Source: Gluconacetobacter liquefaciens (GTDB taxonomy: Bacteria; Pseudomonadota; Alphaproteobacteria; Acetobacterales; Acetobacteraceae). From it: a stretch of DNA of 64,000 nt. The translations under genes and the position numbers were made by a program. The first letter of the stretch is position 1. Every line of letters begins with the position of its first letter. This document shows, piece after piece, positions 53,502-63,971 of this stretch. The stretch covers positions 1 through 64,000 of the forward strand of contig NZ_QQAW01000015.1 in the NCBI RefSeq assembly GCF_003350405.1, written 5' to 3'. The notes under the pieces were generated by a model, which saw only the letters and a program-made list of their open reading frames with translations, did not search any database and was not told where the DNA came from.

Positions 53502-53514
53502 CCTACAGAATAGG
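53502..53514. promoter_or_regulatory. CCTA-N5-TAGG dyad in the divergent spacer
   Basis: Inverted repeat between the divergent binding-protein gene (53421, minus) and aldo/keto reductase gene (53579, plus). Similar CCTA/TAGG half-sites occur at 54693-54709. Confidence 0.25.
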
Positions 53515-53578
53515 ATATGCGATCAAATGTCGTGCAATCTTGTCGGAAAGATTCCCGGCCGCGAAGGGCATGCGCCAC

Positions 53579-54640
53579 ATGGTTGAGTATCGCCCCCTGG
53601 GCCGCACGGATATCCGCCTCTACCCTCTCGCCCTTGGTACAATGACCTGGGGACAGCAGAACACGGAGCAGGAAGCGCACGCTCAACTCGATTACGCCGT
53701 AGAGCGCGGCGTGAACCTGATCGATACGGCGGAAATCTATTCCATTCCGCCGCGCGCCGAGACCCAGGGATCAACCGAACGCATCATCGGAAACTGGCTG
53801 GGGTCCCGCGGGAAGCGGGACAGGATTGTACTGGCGACGAAGGTGACCGGACGCAGCAATGCAGACTGGCTGAGACCCGGCGGCGAAACGCCGCAGCTTG
53901 ATCGCAAGAACATCACCTACGCACTGGAACAGTCCCTCAAGCGCCTCCAGACCGACTATATCGATCTGTACCAGCTTCATTCACCCGATCGCTCCCTGCC
54001 TCTCTTCGCGGCCAGCACCACCACCTGGCCAGCCAGAAACCACAGCGACGCCCCTGAGATCCCGATCGAGGAAACGCTTCACGTCCTGGGCGACCTCGTC
54101 CGGCAGGGCAAGATACGCCACGTCGGGGTTTCGAACGAGACCGCATGGGGAGCCGGCCGTTTCCTGTTCGAAGCTGAGCGCAACCCCGAACGCCCGCGCA
54201 TCGTCTCGATCCAGAATGCCTATAACCTCCTGAATCGCACGTTCGAAATCGGGCTGGCGGAAACTGCCGTGCGGGAAGATGTGGGGCTGCTGGCCTATTC
54301 ACCCCTCGCACAAGGCTTTCTGACCGGCAAATATCAGAACGGCGCCCGCCCGCCCAACGCCCGCCTGACACTATTCGATCGGGGCCAACGCTATCAGAAG
54401 CCCGGCGTTCACGAAGCGGTCGAAGCCTATCTGGCTCTGGCCCGCGAATTCGGCCTTGATGCGGCTCAATTAGCCCTTGCCTTCGTGACGTCACGGCCCT
54501 TCGTCACGGCAAATATCCTCGGTGCGACATCCCTGGCCCAACTCACGGCCGATCTCGATTCACTCGATGTAACGATCACACCTGAACTGGAAGCCCGCAT
54601 CAACGCCATTCATCAACGCTTCAGCAACCCGGCGCCCTGA
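53579..54640 (+). CDS. Tas-like aldo/keto reductase
   Basis: About 353 residues, close to the Tas family of aldo/keto reductases. Motifs: LALGTMTWGQQNTEQEAHAQ, GVNLIDTAEIYSIPPRAETQ, TDYIDLYQLHSPDRSLPLFA and HVGVSNETAWGAGRFLFEAE. The start is the ATG at 53579 (MVEYRPLGRTDI), which aligns with family beginnings; 53570 is an alternative. It is divergent from the importer operon and precedes ssuD on the same strand. Confidence 0.87.
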   Translation: MVEYRPLGRTDIRLYPLALGTMTWGQQNTEQEAHAQLDYAVERGVNLIDTAEIYSIPPRAETQGSTERIIGNWLGSRGKRDRIVLATKVTGRSNADWLRPGGETPQLDRKNITYALEQSLKRLQTDYIDLYQLHSPDRSLPLFAASTTTWPARNHSDAPEIPIEETLHVLGDLVRQGKIRHVGVSNETAWGAGRFLFEAERNPERPRIVSIQNAYNLLNRTFEIGLAETAVREDVGLLAYSPLAQGFLTGKYQNGARPPNARLTLFDRGQRYQKPGVHEAVEAYLALAREFGLDAAQLALAFVTSRPFVTANILGATSLAQLTADLDSLDVTITPELEARINAIHQRFSNPAP

Positions 54641-54692
54641 TCGGCCCAGAGCACTTCACACTTTCGGTCATGAGCCGTAGTGCGCCACAAAT

Positions 54693-54709
54693 CCTATTAT
54701 TTCGATAGG
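54693..54709. promoter_or_regulatory. CCTAT-N7-ATAGG dyad upstream of ssuD
   Basis: Perfect five-base arms, 68 bp upstream of the ssuD ATG, followed by an A/T-rich stretch resembling a -10 region. It includes TCGATAGG, also found upstream of the DszA-like gene (50090). Possible sulfur-responsive operator. Confidence 0.35.
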
Positions 54710-54776
54710 TATAATATAACTATTCTCCGGTGCCCGGATACACCATCCGCCTCCGGAGCATCCGGAGTAAGAAAAC

Positions 54777-55850
54777 ATGTCGAACAGCACCAAGGAATTT
54801 CTCTGGTACATCCCCAACCAGATCACGCCGGGTCATCGTGGAGATCCGACGCAGGAGAATCACAACAGCCTCGACACCCTGACCGAACATGCCCGTGCGG
54901 TCGAGGCACATGGATGGACAGGCGCACTGATCGGCACAGGATGGGGGCGCCCGGATACATTCACCCTGGCAACGGCCCTGGCCGCCCGCACGTCCACGTT
55001 CGAACCGCTGATCGCCATTCGACCCGGCTACTGGCAGCCAGCCCATCTCGCCTCCGCCACCGCAACACTGGATCACCTGACATCCGGGCGGGTCCGTATC
55101 AACATCGTTTCAGGCAAGGACGATCTGGCCGCCTATGGCGACAGCGAGGAAACCCAGGACAAACGCTACGACCGCACGCGCGAATTCATGCACGCCCTCC
55201 GCCGCCTGTGGACCGAAGACAATGTCACGTTCGAAGGAAAGCATTTCCGTCTTACCAATTCCACGGTGACCCCCCGGATCGTGGAACGCAATGGCCGCCG
55301 TCATCCGAAGCTCTATTTCGGCGGAGCCTCGGAAGCCGCGGAAAACGTATCCGCGACCGAGGCAGACGTGCAGTTGTTCTGGGGCGAGCCGCTGGCCGAC
55401 CTGGCGGCGCGGATCGATCGCCTGAAGACCCTCAGCACCGCCCTCGACCGTAACCTGCCTCCCCTGGAATTCGGGTTACGCATCACCACCCTGATCCGCG
55501 ACACGACCGAGGAAGCATGGAGAGATGCCGAAGCAAAAGTCCAGGAAATGGCCCGCTTCCAGGGACAGGGCTGGCACGATCATCGCGGCGCACCCGCCGT
55601 CGGACAGAAACGGCTGCTTGATCTGCAGGAACGGGGCGAGGTTCTGGATGAGAACCTTTATACCACTCCGGGGCGGTATGGTGGCGGCGGCGCCGGTACG
55701 ACCTGGCTGGTCGGTTCGGCCGCGGATGTTGCCCGTTCGTTGAAAAAATACGCAGCATTGGGCATTTCGCAGTTTGTCCTGTCGGACACGCCCTATCTTC
55801 CGGAAATTGCCCGCCAGGGACGCACACTCCTTCCCCTGCTACGGGACTGA
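54777..55850 (+). CDS. ssuD: Alkanesulfonate monooxygenase, SsuD-like
   Basis: A 357-residue FMNH2-dependent monooxygenase that releases sulfite from alkanesulfonates, forming an aldehyde. SsuD hallmarks: FLWYIPNQITPGHRGDPTQE-like start, LIGTGWGRPDTFTLATALAA, LIAIRPGYWQPAHLASATAT, RVRINIVSGKDDLAAYGDSE and the KLYFGGASEAAENVSATEAD block, ending with IARQGRTLLPLL. A Shine-Dalgarno (ccggagtaa) precedes the ATG. It lies convergent to a nitroreductase that may supply reduced flavin. Confidence 0.92.
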   Translation: MSNSTKEFLWYIPNQITPGHRGDPTQENHNSLDTLTEHARAVEAHGWTGALIGTGWGRPDTFTLATALAARTSTFEPLIAIRPGYWQPAHLASATATLDHLTSGRVRINIVSGKDDLAAYGDSEETQDKRYDRTREFMHALRRLWTEDNVTFEGKHFRLTNSTVTPRIVERNGRRHPKLYFGGASEAAENVSATEADVQLFWGEPLADLAARIDRLKTLSTALDRNLPPLEFGLRITTLIRDTTEEAWRDAEAKVQEMARFQGQGWHDHRGAPAVGQKRLLDLQERGEVLDENLYTTPGRYGGGGAGTTWLVGSAADVARSLKKYAALGISQFVLSDTPYLPEIARQGRTLLPLLRD

Positions 55851-55882
55851 CCCTCCCCGGCGCAGACGCCGAAATACACAAT

Positions 55883-55908
55883 GGAGCCGAACCGATCGGT
55901 TCGGCTCC
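55883..55908. terminator. Perfect 26-bp palindrome between convergent genes
   Basis: GGAGCCGAACCGA and its exact complement lie back to back, 33 bp after ssuD and 23 bp after the nitroreductase stop. It would fold into a strong hairpin for either transcript, but no T-run follows, so it is a factor-independent terminator only in part. Confidence 0.6.
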
Positions 55909-55930
55909 AGGAAGATGTCGGGGACGTCCG

Positions 55931-56800
55931 TTATTTCAGTCCAAAACCCAACCCGCGCAGCACCTCTGCCAGACGGTCACGGCCATGAAGGGAGGCAGCA
56001 TGACGCAGGCGCTGCGCCACCGTTTCCGTCCAATCACGCTGCGGTATATTTTGCCCCGCCTGGAAATGTCTCAGACGCAGATTATACTCATTGAAGGGCA
56101 CGTTTGCCCTTTCCGTCGCATAGGTTTCGCGGAATAGAACCGCATCCTGTGGCAGGCGCGGCTTTACCGCAGTGGCAACCGCTGGATCCGGATAGCCGAC
56201 AGCCAGCCCAAACAGGGCAAATACATGAGGCGGCAACGCGATTTCCTTCGCCACCTTTTCGGGATTGTTGCGGATTGCACCGATATACACCGCGCCCAGA
56301 CCAAGGGACTCCAGCGCGACCACGGCATTCTGCGCGGCCAGCGCCGCATCCACCGCCCCCAGCAGGAAACTCTCCAGATATTGCAATCCTTCGGATGGCG
56401 AGGATTCAAGCCGGCCGATTGTTTCCAGGCGGTGAAGATCGACCAGCCAGACCAGAAAAAGCGGTGCCTGGATAATCTGTTTCTGCTCTCCGGCCAATGC
56501 GGCCAGACGCGCCTTGCGCTCCGGATCTTCGACGGCGACGACGCTCCAGGCCTGAAGGTTGGAAGAACTCGCAGCGGATTGTCCCGCAGCCACAAGCAGC
56601 TCCAGCGTACCGTCAGGCAGAGGGTCCGGACGATAATCGCGGACAGACCGATGCCCCAGCACTGTATGGAGTGTTTCATTCCATACCCCCAGGTCCGGCA
56701 CCGCAGTGCCATAGCGTGCCGACAGCAAGGCAGCGAGCCGACTGTCATCCACGCCTGACAGAACCCGCGTCCCCCCGGCATTGGTCAGATTATCTGTCAT
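55931..56800 (-). CDS. Nitroreductase-family FMN-dependent oxidoreductase
   Basis: A 289-residue NfsA/Frp-like nitroreductase: HRSVRDYRPDPLPDGTLELL, AASSSNLQAWSVVAVEDPER and IGAIRNNPEKVAKEIALPPH. These proteins bind FMN and use NADPH. In sulfonate loci they may reduce the FMN needed by SsuD and the DszA-like monooxygenase, as no dedicated SsuE is visible. It is convergent with ssuD. Confidence 0.82.
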   Translation of the reverse strand: MTDNLTNAGGTRVLSGVDDSRLAALLSARYGTAVPDLGVWNETLHTVLGHRSVRDYRPDPLPDGTLELLVAAGQSAASSSNLQAWSVVAVEDPERKARLAALAGEQKQIIQAPLFLVWLVDLHRLETIGRLESSPSEGLQYLESFLLGAVDAALAAQNAVVALESLGLGAVYIGAIRNNPEKVAKEIALPPHVFALFGLAVGYPDPAVATAVKPRLPQDAVLFRETYATERANVPFNEYNLRLRHFQAGQNIPQRDWTETVAQRLRHAASLHGRDRLAEVLRGLGFGLK

Positions 56801-57217
56801 ACCAAACTCCCTCCTTGCATATTGACACAGTAGAATTGCGATTAATCGCTAACATGACTGAAAAAGTCACAACGTGAAATCACACGGCATATATCATATA
56901 TATCACACTGACATGATATGATTTATTGACACACACCATCTTCCGCATATAAAATTAAATACTGTTAATTATCGTGAATTTTGCCTGCATCGCTCATGCC
57001 AGGCAACAGGCGTTACGGACTTACCATGAAGGTGATGAAAGATGCGTTTCTGTCGTAGCTGCTGATCAGAGCACCGTTTCTCGCACGTCGGACTTTCTTT
57101 GCCCCCTCCCGTTTCAAACGACATTCCGGTCAGGCGCGCGTGTGAAGAGGTCCAGCGATTTGACATTCGTGAATGGGCAGGTGGTGACGCCACCGCGCTC
57201 AATAGAAAGTTCTGACC
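56801..57217. promoter_or_regulatory. Divergent control region, nitroreductase and TonB receptor
   Basis: About 417 bp without a recognisable gene. It is very A/T rich from 56800 to 56975, with the perfect 12-bp palindrome GCGATTAATCGC at 56838-56849 and repeated CATATAT/ATATATC units nearby. It serves promoters of both genes. The right half (57000-57200) is G/C richer and shows nothing I recognise. Confidence 0.5.
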
Positions 57218-59815
57218 ATGCATCACGTTAATCCACGAATTCTTCAGCCGATTATCATATCGCGCCGCTACGGGACCGGCCACGTCCTGGCCGTAAAGGT
57301 GGCTGTCGCCTTCGGAACCATGGCTGCCACGTCGCTCTATGCGATGGAAAAACCCGCGATAGCCGCCACGACGCTTCTGGAAAAGAAGAAACCGGTTCGT
57401 TCCTCCAAGGCAGCCACCCGTAGCACCACCCTGCAACAGGGTAAGAGCGTAGCTCGGTCGCAACCCATCCCGACACCTCCAGCACATGCCGGCAAGCCCT
57501 ACCGGGCGGCAGACGCCGAAACGATCAGCGTTCTGTCCGCCAGCCGCAGCCATCGGCAGGCAACCGCCCGCCAGTCCGATCCAGTCGCGGTGACCACCCT
57601 GACAAGTCATGACATTACCGAACATCAGATTGCCAACCTTCAGTCCGCGGTCAAATACATTCCCGCGGTGACTATGCAGATTTCCAATCCACGCAACGTC
57701 GCCATCAACATCCGGGGGCTCGGAAACTTCAGTGCGTCAGCCCAGGACGGCATACGCAATGGCGTCGCCCTCTATCTGGATGGCGTCTACCAGGCAATGG
57801 TGGGGCAATCCATCTCGGATATCGTCGATCTGGACGGCATCGAGGTCCTCAAAGGTCCGCAGGGTACGCGCGGTGGTGTTGACAACAACGCCGGCGTTAT
57901 CAACATCACGACACGTATGCCCAGCTTCAAGCGTGAATATAGCGCTGAAGTTCTTTATGGCAGCTACAACAGTACAAGCGTGAAGCTCCATGCATCCGGT
58001 GCGATCGGGAACAGTGACAAGGTCGCCTACAGTCTGGCTGCACTTTTCCGAAGGCAGGACGGCTACGTCCACAATGTGACCAACGGGCGTGATTACCAGG
58101 GCTATAATACGAAAGGAATCCGTGGACAGATTCTGGCAGTACCAACCGAACGGCTTCGTATCCGCCTGATTGCGGACTATACGCACACGCACGAAAGTTG
58201 CTGCGTCAGCGTCTATAATGGCCTCGTATCGAGCTACTCCAACGGCGCGCCCATCAACAACAGCCTGCCCGTCCGCCTCGGGCGACTTGGCCTGCCCATG
58301 CCACCAGCACATTCCACGCGGGATCTGCTGACCAATACCGTGGGCGGTCAGTCGGTGGACCAGGAAGTCTATGGCGTTTCGCTGGATCTGCGCTACACGT
58401 TTAGCAACAACTGGGTTCTGAGTTCTCTGGCATCATGGCGCACCTGGTTCTGGTATCCCCACAATGCCTCGGGCGATTTCGGCGCCGACACCTACTCGGC
58501 CAGCAACAATCAGGTCTACGAGCAGAACGCGACCGAAGAAGTAAAAATTTCCTCCCCTGAGAACAGAAACTTCAAGTTTGAAGGTGGTGTTTTCTACATG
58601 TGGCAGGAGGTTCCCGATTACATTAACGATACATACAGCAAGGATGCAGGCGTTTTCTACGGCAACCCCACCACGGCGCGGCAGCGATACGTCGATACGC
58701 TGGCACTCAACGGCTACAGCTACTGGGCGTATGACGAGCCTGTGACCAACACCGTCTCGGTCTATGGCCGGACCACATGGCACGCAACGTCGAAGCTCGA
58801 TGTCATCGCCGGACTGCGATATTCCAATACCACCGTCTTCGGCAGCCGCCGCGCATGGCAGACCGGCCAATCCCTCGCCGGCCTGACTGCGGCCGAACAG
58901 GCAGCAGCACAAACCCTGCGCAATAGCTTGCGTGGCGGTCCGCAATCCTTCTCGGCCCATACGAACGAAAGCCATCCCTCTGGAGCCTTGACGCTCAACT
59001 ACAAGATAACACCACGAAACCTGCTCTATGTTTCGTACGCGCGCGGCATACGCAATGGTGGCATCAATCCCAACAATCTGCCTAGCGGCGCGTCAGCGAT
59101 CGTCAAGCCGGAACTTCTTGATGACGTTGAGGTGGGTCTGAAGAATGTTTTCTTTCATGATCGTGTTCTGCTCAATCTGGCCGCATTCTGGGAAGACGAC
59201 CACAACTATATCTCCCAAGGTTACGTCTATACGCAAAATGCCCAGATTTCCTACCTGACCAACGCAAAAGAAGTCATTTCACGCGGCTTCGAAGCAGACG
59301 CCCGCGGACAGATCATAGCAGGGCTGGAAGGCCGCCTGTCAGCCGCCTATACGGATGCCTATTACGCTTCGTTTCACAATGCGACGAAAGCCTATGAAAA
59401 CTCCTATCCTGGCGCGCCAACGACGGCCGACCTGACAGGTAGCCAGATTTCCCTGAATTCGAAATGGAACCTGTCTGCGGGACTGGAATATACGACGCAT
59501 GTCGATCATATCCTGCCTGACAGCAGACTGTCACGCGCCACAGATTTCTATGTCGGAATGGATTACTCCTGGCGAAGCAACTACAATTCCGAGCCGACCA
59601 ACTCTCGATACTCCGTCATCAAGGCCTACGGTCTTCTGGACGCGCATCTGGGCGTGCGCGCACGTTCGGGGCGATGGGATCTGGGCTTCTGGGGACATAA
59701 TGTCACCGACCAGCGGTATTTCATCACACGGAGCGCATCGAGCGCCGGCGGTGTCATCAGTGGGCAGCCGGGTGATCCGGCCATGTTTGGAGGAACATTC
59801 CGTATAAATTACTGA
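57218..59815 (+). CDS. TonB-dependent receptor (sulfur island, right end)
   Basis: An 865-residue outer-membrane receptor without STN domain. The N-terminus includes a hydrophobic segment (LAVKVAVAFGTMAATSLYAM) and a long polar linker to about residue 115. The plug reads NLQSAVKYIPAVTMQISNPR, VAINIRGLGNFSASAQDGIR and the barrel ends GDPAMFGGTFRINY. It is downstream of, and divergent from, the nitroreductase, and followed by a small Cys-rich protein and an IS1182 remnant. A sulfur-compound ligand is inferred from context. Confidence 0.88.
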   Translation: MHHVNPRILQPIIISRRYGTGHVLAVKVAVAFGTMAATSLYAMEKPAIAATTLLEKKKPVRSSKAATRSTTLQQGKSVARSQPIPTPPAHAGKPYRAADAETISVLSASRSHRQATARQSDPVAVTTLTSHDITEHQIANLQSAVKYIPAVTMQISNPRNVAINIRGLGNFSASAQDGIRNGVALYLDGVYQAMVGQSISDIVDLDGIEVLKGPQGTRGGVDNNAGVINITTRMPSFKREYSAEVLYGSYNSTSVKLHASGAIGNSDKVAYSLAALFRRQDGYVHNVTNGRDYQGYNTKGIRGQILAVPTERLRIRLIADYTHTHESCCVSVYNGLVSSYSNGAPINNSLPVRLGRLGLPMPPAHSTRDLLTNTVGGQSVDQEVYGVSLDLRYTFSNNWVLSSLASWRTWFWYPHNASGDFGADTYSASNNQVYEQNATEEVKISSPENRNFKFEGGVFYMWQEVPDYINDTYSKDAGVFYGNPTTARQRYVDTLALNGYSYWAYDEPVTNTVSVYGRTTWHATSKLDVIAGLRYSNTTVFGSRRAWQTGQSLAGLTAAEQAAAQTLRNSLRGGPQSFSAHTNESHPSGALTLNYKITPRNLLYVSYARGIRNGGINPNNLPSGASAIVKPELLDDVEVGLKNVFFHDRVLLNLAAFWEDDHNYISQGYVYTQNAQISYLTNAKEVISRGFEADARGQIIAGLEGRLSAAYTDAYYASFHNATKAYENSYPGAPTTADLTGSQISLNSKWNLSAGLEYTTHVDHILPDSRLSRATDFYVGMDYSWRSNYNSEPTNSRYSVIKAYGLLDAHLGVRARSGRWDLGFWGHNVTDQRYFITRSASSAGGVISGQPGDPAMFGGTFRINY

Positions 59816-59849
59816 TTAGCAGGCTGTCGGGTTGGGCACTACGGTAGTG

Positions 59850-60038
59850 ATGAGTGACGAAGATACCTGCGTTTTATGCAACCGTCAGTCGGGTGATCCT
59901 GCGGCAGTTATATGCGAGGGCGACAAGCATCCATTCTGTTACGACATTTGCGAGGCCCATGAGGAGGAATGGGTGAAGACCAAGGTGCTCTTGATGATAC
60001 CGAAGAGCAATTCGACGGCCTGCTTGCGTAAGGCATAG
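59850..60038 (+). CDS. Small Cys-rich protein truncated by IS1182
   Basis: A 62-residue frame, MSDEDTCVLCNRQSGDPAAV then ICEGDKHPFCYDICEAHEEE. Four of its Cys (C7, C10, C22, C30) form a zinc-ribbon-like array. From about residue 47 the sequence is that of the adjacent IS1182 remnant read backwards, so the natural C-terminus is lost. The frame also opens with a TTG at 59832. No family recognised. Confidence 0.45.
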   Translation: MSDEDTCVLCNRQSGDPAAVICEGDKHPFCYDICEAHEEEWVKTKVLLMIPKSNSTACLRKA

Positions 60039-60995
60039 AAGACTTTTGCCGGACCCTGTTGCAGCCTGGCTTTCATATCCAGGCGCCAGGACTCGGTGAT
60101 CCGACGCGGTTCATTGGGTGATGGTTATGGCCGGAAATCATAAGAGCGCCGACCCACGGGGGGTCCGATGGCGACCAGCGGGTCGATACCCGTGGCCTGC
60201 ACCGTTTCGACGGCCTTGCGGCTGGCGAAGCCCGTATCGGCGAGGACGGTTCGCGGCAGGCCGATCCTTCCCTCCATGCCCAGGATCATGTCGGCAAAGC
60301 TGGGCGCGGCGGCCGTGGTCGCAACGACGCCCTTTTCCACGATCACCCGGCAGCCCTCGGCACACATCATGACCTGGGCGTTTTACGCTTGGTGGTATTC
60401 ATGCGCATCGGAGCAACGCAACAGCTTGCCGTCCAGATCGGTCAGGTTGATCTGCCAGTCGGGCGGCGATTCATCGTCCGGCTCTTGCGGCGGACGGCCT
60501 TGGCCTACTTGCGGGCCTCCGCTTCCCGCCACGCGCAGACTTCGTCCAGTTTTGCCTTCAAAGCCTCGCGGCGGGCCAGTTCATCCGGTAACGCCTGGTG
60601 ACACACCTCGGTCGGCATCTGCCCGCTCTGCGCGCTCCATCAGGGTGGCAATGTCGATGGCCAGTTTCTCGCCTAGGTCTTTCGCGCGATCATACTGGAT
60701 GGAACGGTATTTCGAGGCGTTGGCATCGATCTTCGTGCCGTCGATCGGCGACCGTGTCGAGCCGCATCCGTCCCATCTCGATGCCAATTCCAGCATGTGC
60801 AGGAACGGTGCCTCGATCGCCGAAATGTTTCCGTTCCAGAACGTCGTGATCGTGTCATGGTCAGGATGCAGGTTCGCCGCCACAAAGCGCATACCAATGT
60901 CACGACGAAATGCGCCACATCCTCCGCAGGTAGCCAGGATTTCAGATCCGGCGGCAGAAAATGCGGCTGCAATCGGTCAGACGGGATGAAGCTGC
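59985..60995 (-). mobile_element. Decayed IS1182-family transposase
   Basis: In broken frames on the minus strand the order is SDRLQPHFLPPDLKSWLPAE, ANLHPDHDTITTFWNGNISA, DGTKIDANASKYRSIQYDRA, LPRTVLADTGFASRKAVETV and RLDMKARLQQGPAKVFYALR, LRKQAVELLFGIIKST. That is the full layout of IS1182-type transposases (start to end) but with several frameshifts and a cut C-terminus. It is a dead element bounding the sulfur island. Confidence 0.8.
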
Positions 60996-61073
60996 TCGCC
61001 CCGCAAGCTTACCGCAGATCCCCGCAGACAGGTACCCCAACCCGACAGCGTGCCAGGTGGATATTTTGTATCG

Positions 61074-61949
61074 TCAGATTTCATATTCGAGCGGCGGCAA
61101 TGTCTGATCCATGGTTAGAGACGGCAACCCCTCATGTCGCACGCCGACGACGCGCGCAGGATTACCGACGACCGTCGTGAACGGGGCAACGGATTTCAGC
61201 ACGACCGACCCAGCTCCGACCTTGGCGCCCTCGCCGATTTCGATATTACCCAGCACCTTGGCTCCGGTACCAATCAGCGCGCCACGCCGTATCTTGGGGT
61301 GCCGGTCGCCATTTTCCTTGCCTGTACCGCCCAGGGTCACGTTCTGTAGCAGGGCAACGTCGTCCTCAATGACTGCCGTCTCGCCCACCACGATGCCGGT
61401 TCCATGATCGAATATAATCCGCTGCCCCAGTTGCGCAGCAGGATGGATGTCCACGGCAAATAGCTCCGATGCCCGGCTTTGGATGTAATGGGCCAGAGAC
61501 CGACGGTTTTCCTGCCATAGCCAGTGCGCAATCCGATAGGATTGGATTGCGTGAAAACCTTTGAAGAACATGAACGGCACCAAAAAATCGGCTGCAGCCG
61601 GGTCGCGTTCGCGGATCGAAGCCAAGTCGGCCGCCGCCATATCGACTGCCAACGGCTGATTGCCCTGAAACTCTCGCGCTAACGCGAAGATCGTCGCCGT
61701 AGACAGCAAATCGCCGCCGAGCTTGCGAGACAACAAAAAGGCCAAAGCCGTCGCAAAATCCGGCTGGTCAAGAATGCCAGGGCGTAAAAGACCCTTCAAC
61801 ACAGGATCTTTATGTGTCCGAGCCTCGCTCCTCATGATTTCCCACGACGCCATCTCTGTCGCACTCACGTTATTTGCGGCTGACAGAGCAATGGCATTCG
61901 CTCGATCGCGGACGAGGTAGCTTTGCAGGCTGATGATATTTACAGCCAT
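61074..61949 (-). CDS. cysE: Serine O-acetyltransferase
   Basis: A 291-residue CysE with an N-terminal helical domain (SWEIMRSEARTHKDPVLKGL) and a left-handed beta-helix of hexapeptide repeats (IIFDHGTGIVVGETAVIEDD, TLGGTGKENGDRHPKIRRGA). It makes O-acetylserine, the carbon acceptor for sulfide in cysteine synthesis, and so links the sulfur island to cysteine production. Its start lies 69 bp downstream of groEL on the same strand; it may be co-transcribed with it. Confidence 0.92.
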   Translation of the reverse strand: MAVNIISLQSYLVRDRANAIALSAANNVSATEMASWEIMRSEARTHKDPVLKGLLRPGILDQPDFATALAFLLSRKLGGDLLSTATIFALAREFQGNQPLAVDMAAADLASIRERDPAAADFLVPFMFFKGFHAIQSYRIAHWLWQENRRSLAHYIQSRASELFAVDIHPAAQLGQRIIFDHGTGIVVGETAVIEDDVALLQNVTLGGTGKENGDRHPKIRRGALIGTGAKVLGNIEIGEGAKVGAGSVVLKSVAPFTTVVGNPARVVGVRHEGLPSLTMDQTLPPLEYEI

Positions 61950-62018
61950 TCTTCTACCTCATCGATCACGGCAACGATCCGGCCCGGATATTCATCCAGA
62001 CCGGACCGTCACGTTGGA

Positions 62019-63671
<1,653 letters not shown>

Positions 63672-63971
63672 TTACCGCGCGCCGCCAACAATGCCGAACA
63701 GGTCGGACTCCTTGGCGATCAGCAGATCCTCGCCGCCGATCTTCACTTCCGTGCCGGACCATTTCCCGAACAGGACATGATCGCCCGCGCGGACTTCCAG
63801 CGGCACGACCTGCCCGCGCTCGTCCCGTGCGCCAGGCCCTACCGCCACCACGACGGCCTCGACAGGCTTTTCCTGCGCCGTATCGGGAATGATGATGCCT
63901 CCCGCCGTCTTTTCGGCAGGAGAAATGCGCCGCAGGACCACACGGTCATGCAGGGGACGAAATCCACTCAT
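63672..63971 (-). CDS. groES: Co-chaperonin GroES (10 kDa)
   Basis: A 99-residue Gro[22 protein letters not shown], the mobile loop [13 protein letters not shown] and ESDLFGIVG. It caps GroEL in protein folding. First gene of the groESL pair; only 29 bp of its leader lie inside the window, so promoter and any CIRCE element cannot be judged. Confidence 0.96.
   Translation of the reverse strand: MSGFRPLHDRVVLRRISPAEKTAGGIIIPDTAQEKPVEAVVVAVGPGARDERGQVVPLEVRAGDHVLFGKWSGTEVKIGGEDLLIAKESDLFGIVGGAR

Noticed and set aside
56976-57217. SAM- or cobalamin-type riboswitch upstream of the right-hand receptor
   Set aside because: No conserved core (such as the B12 box) or clear stem arrangement could be recognised.
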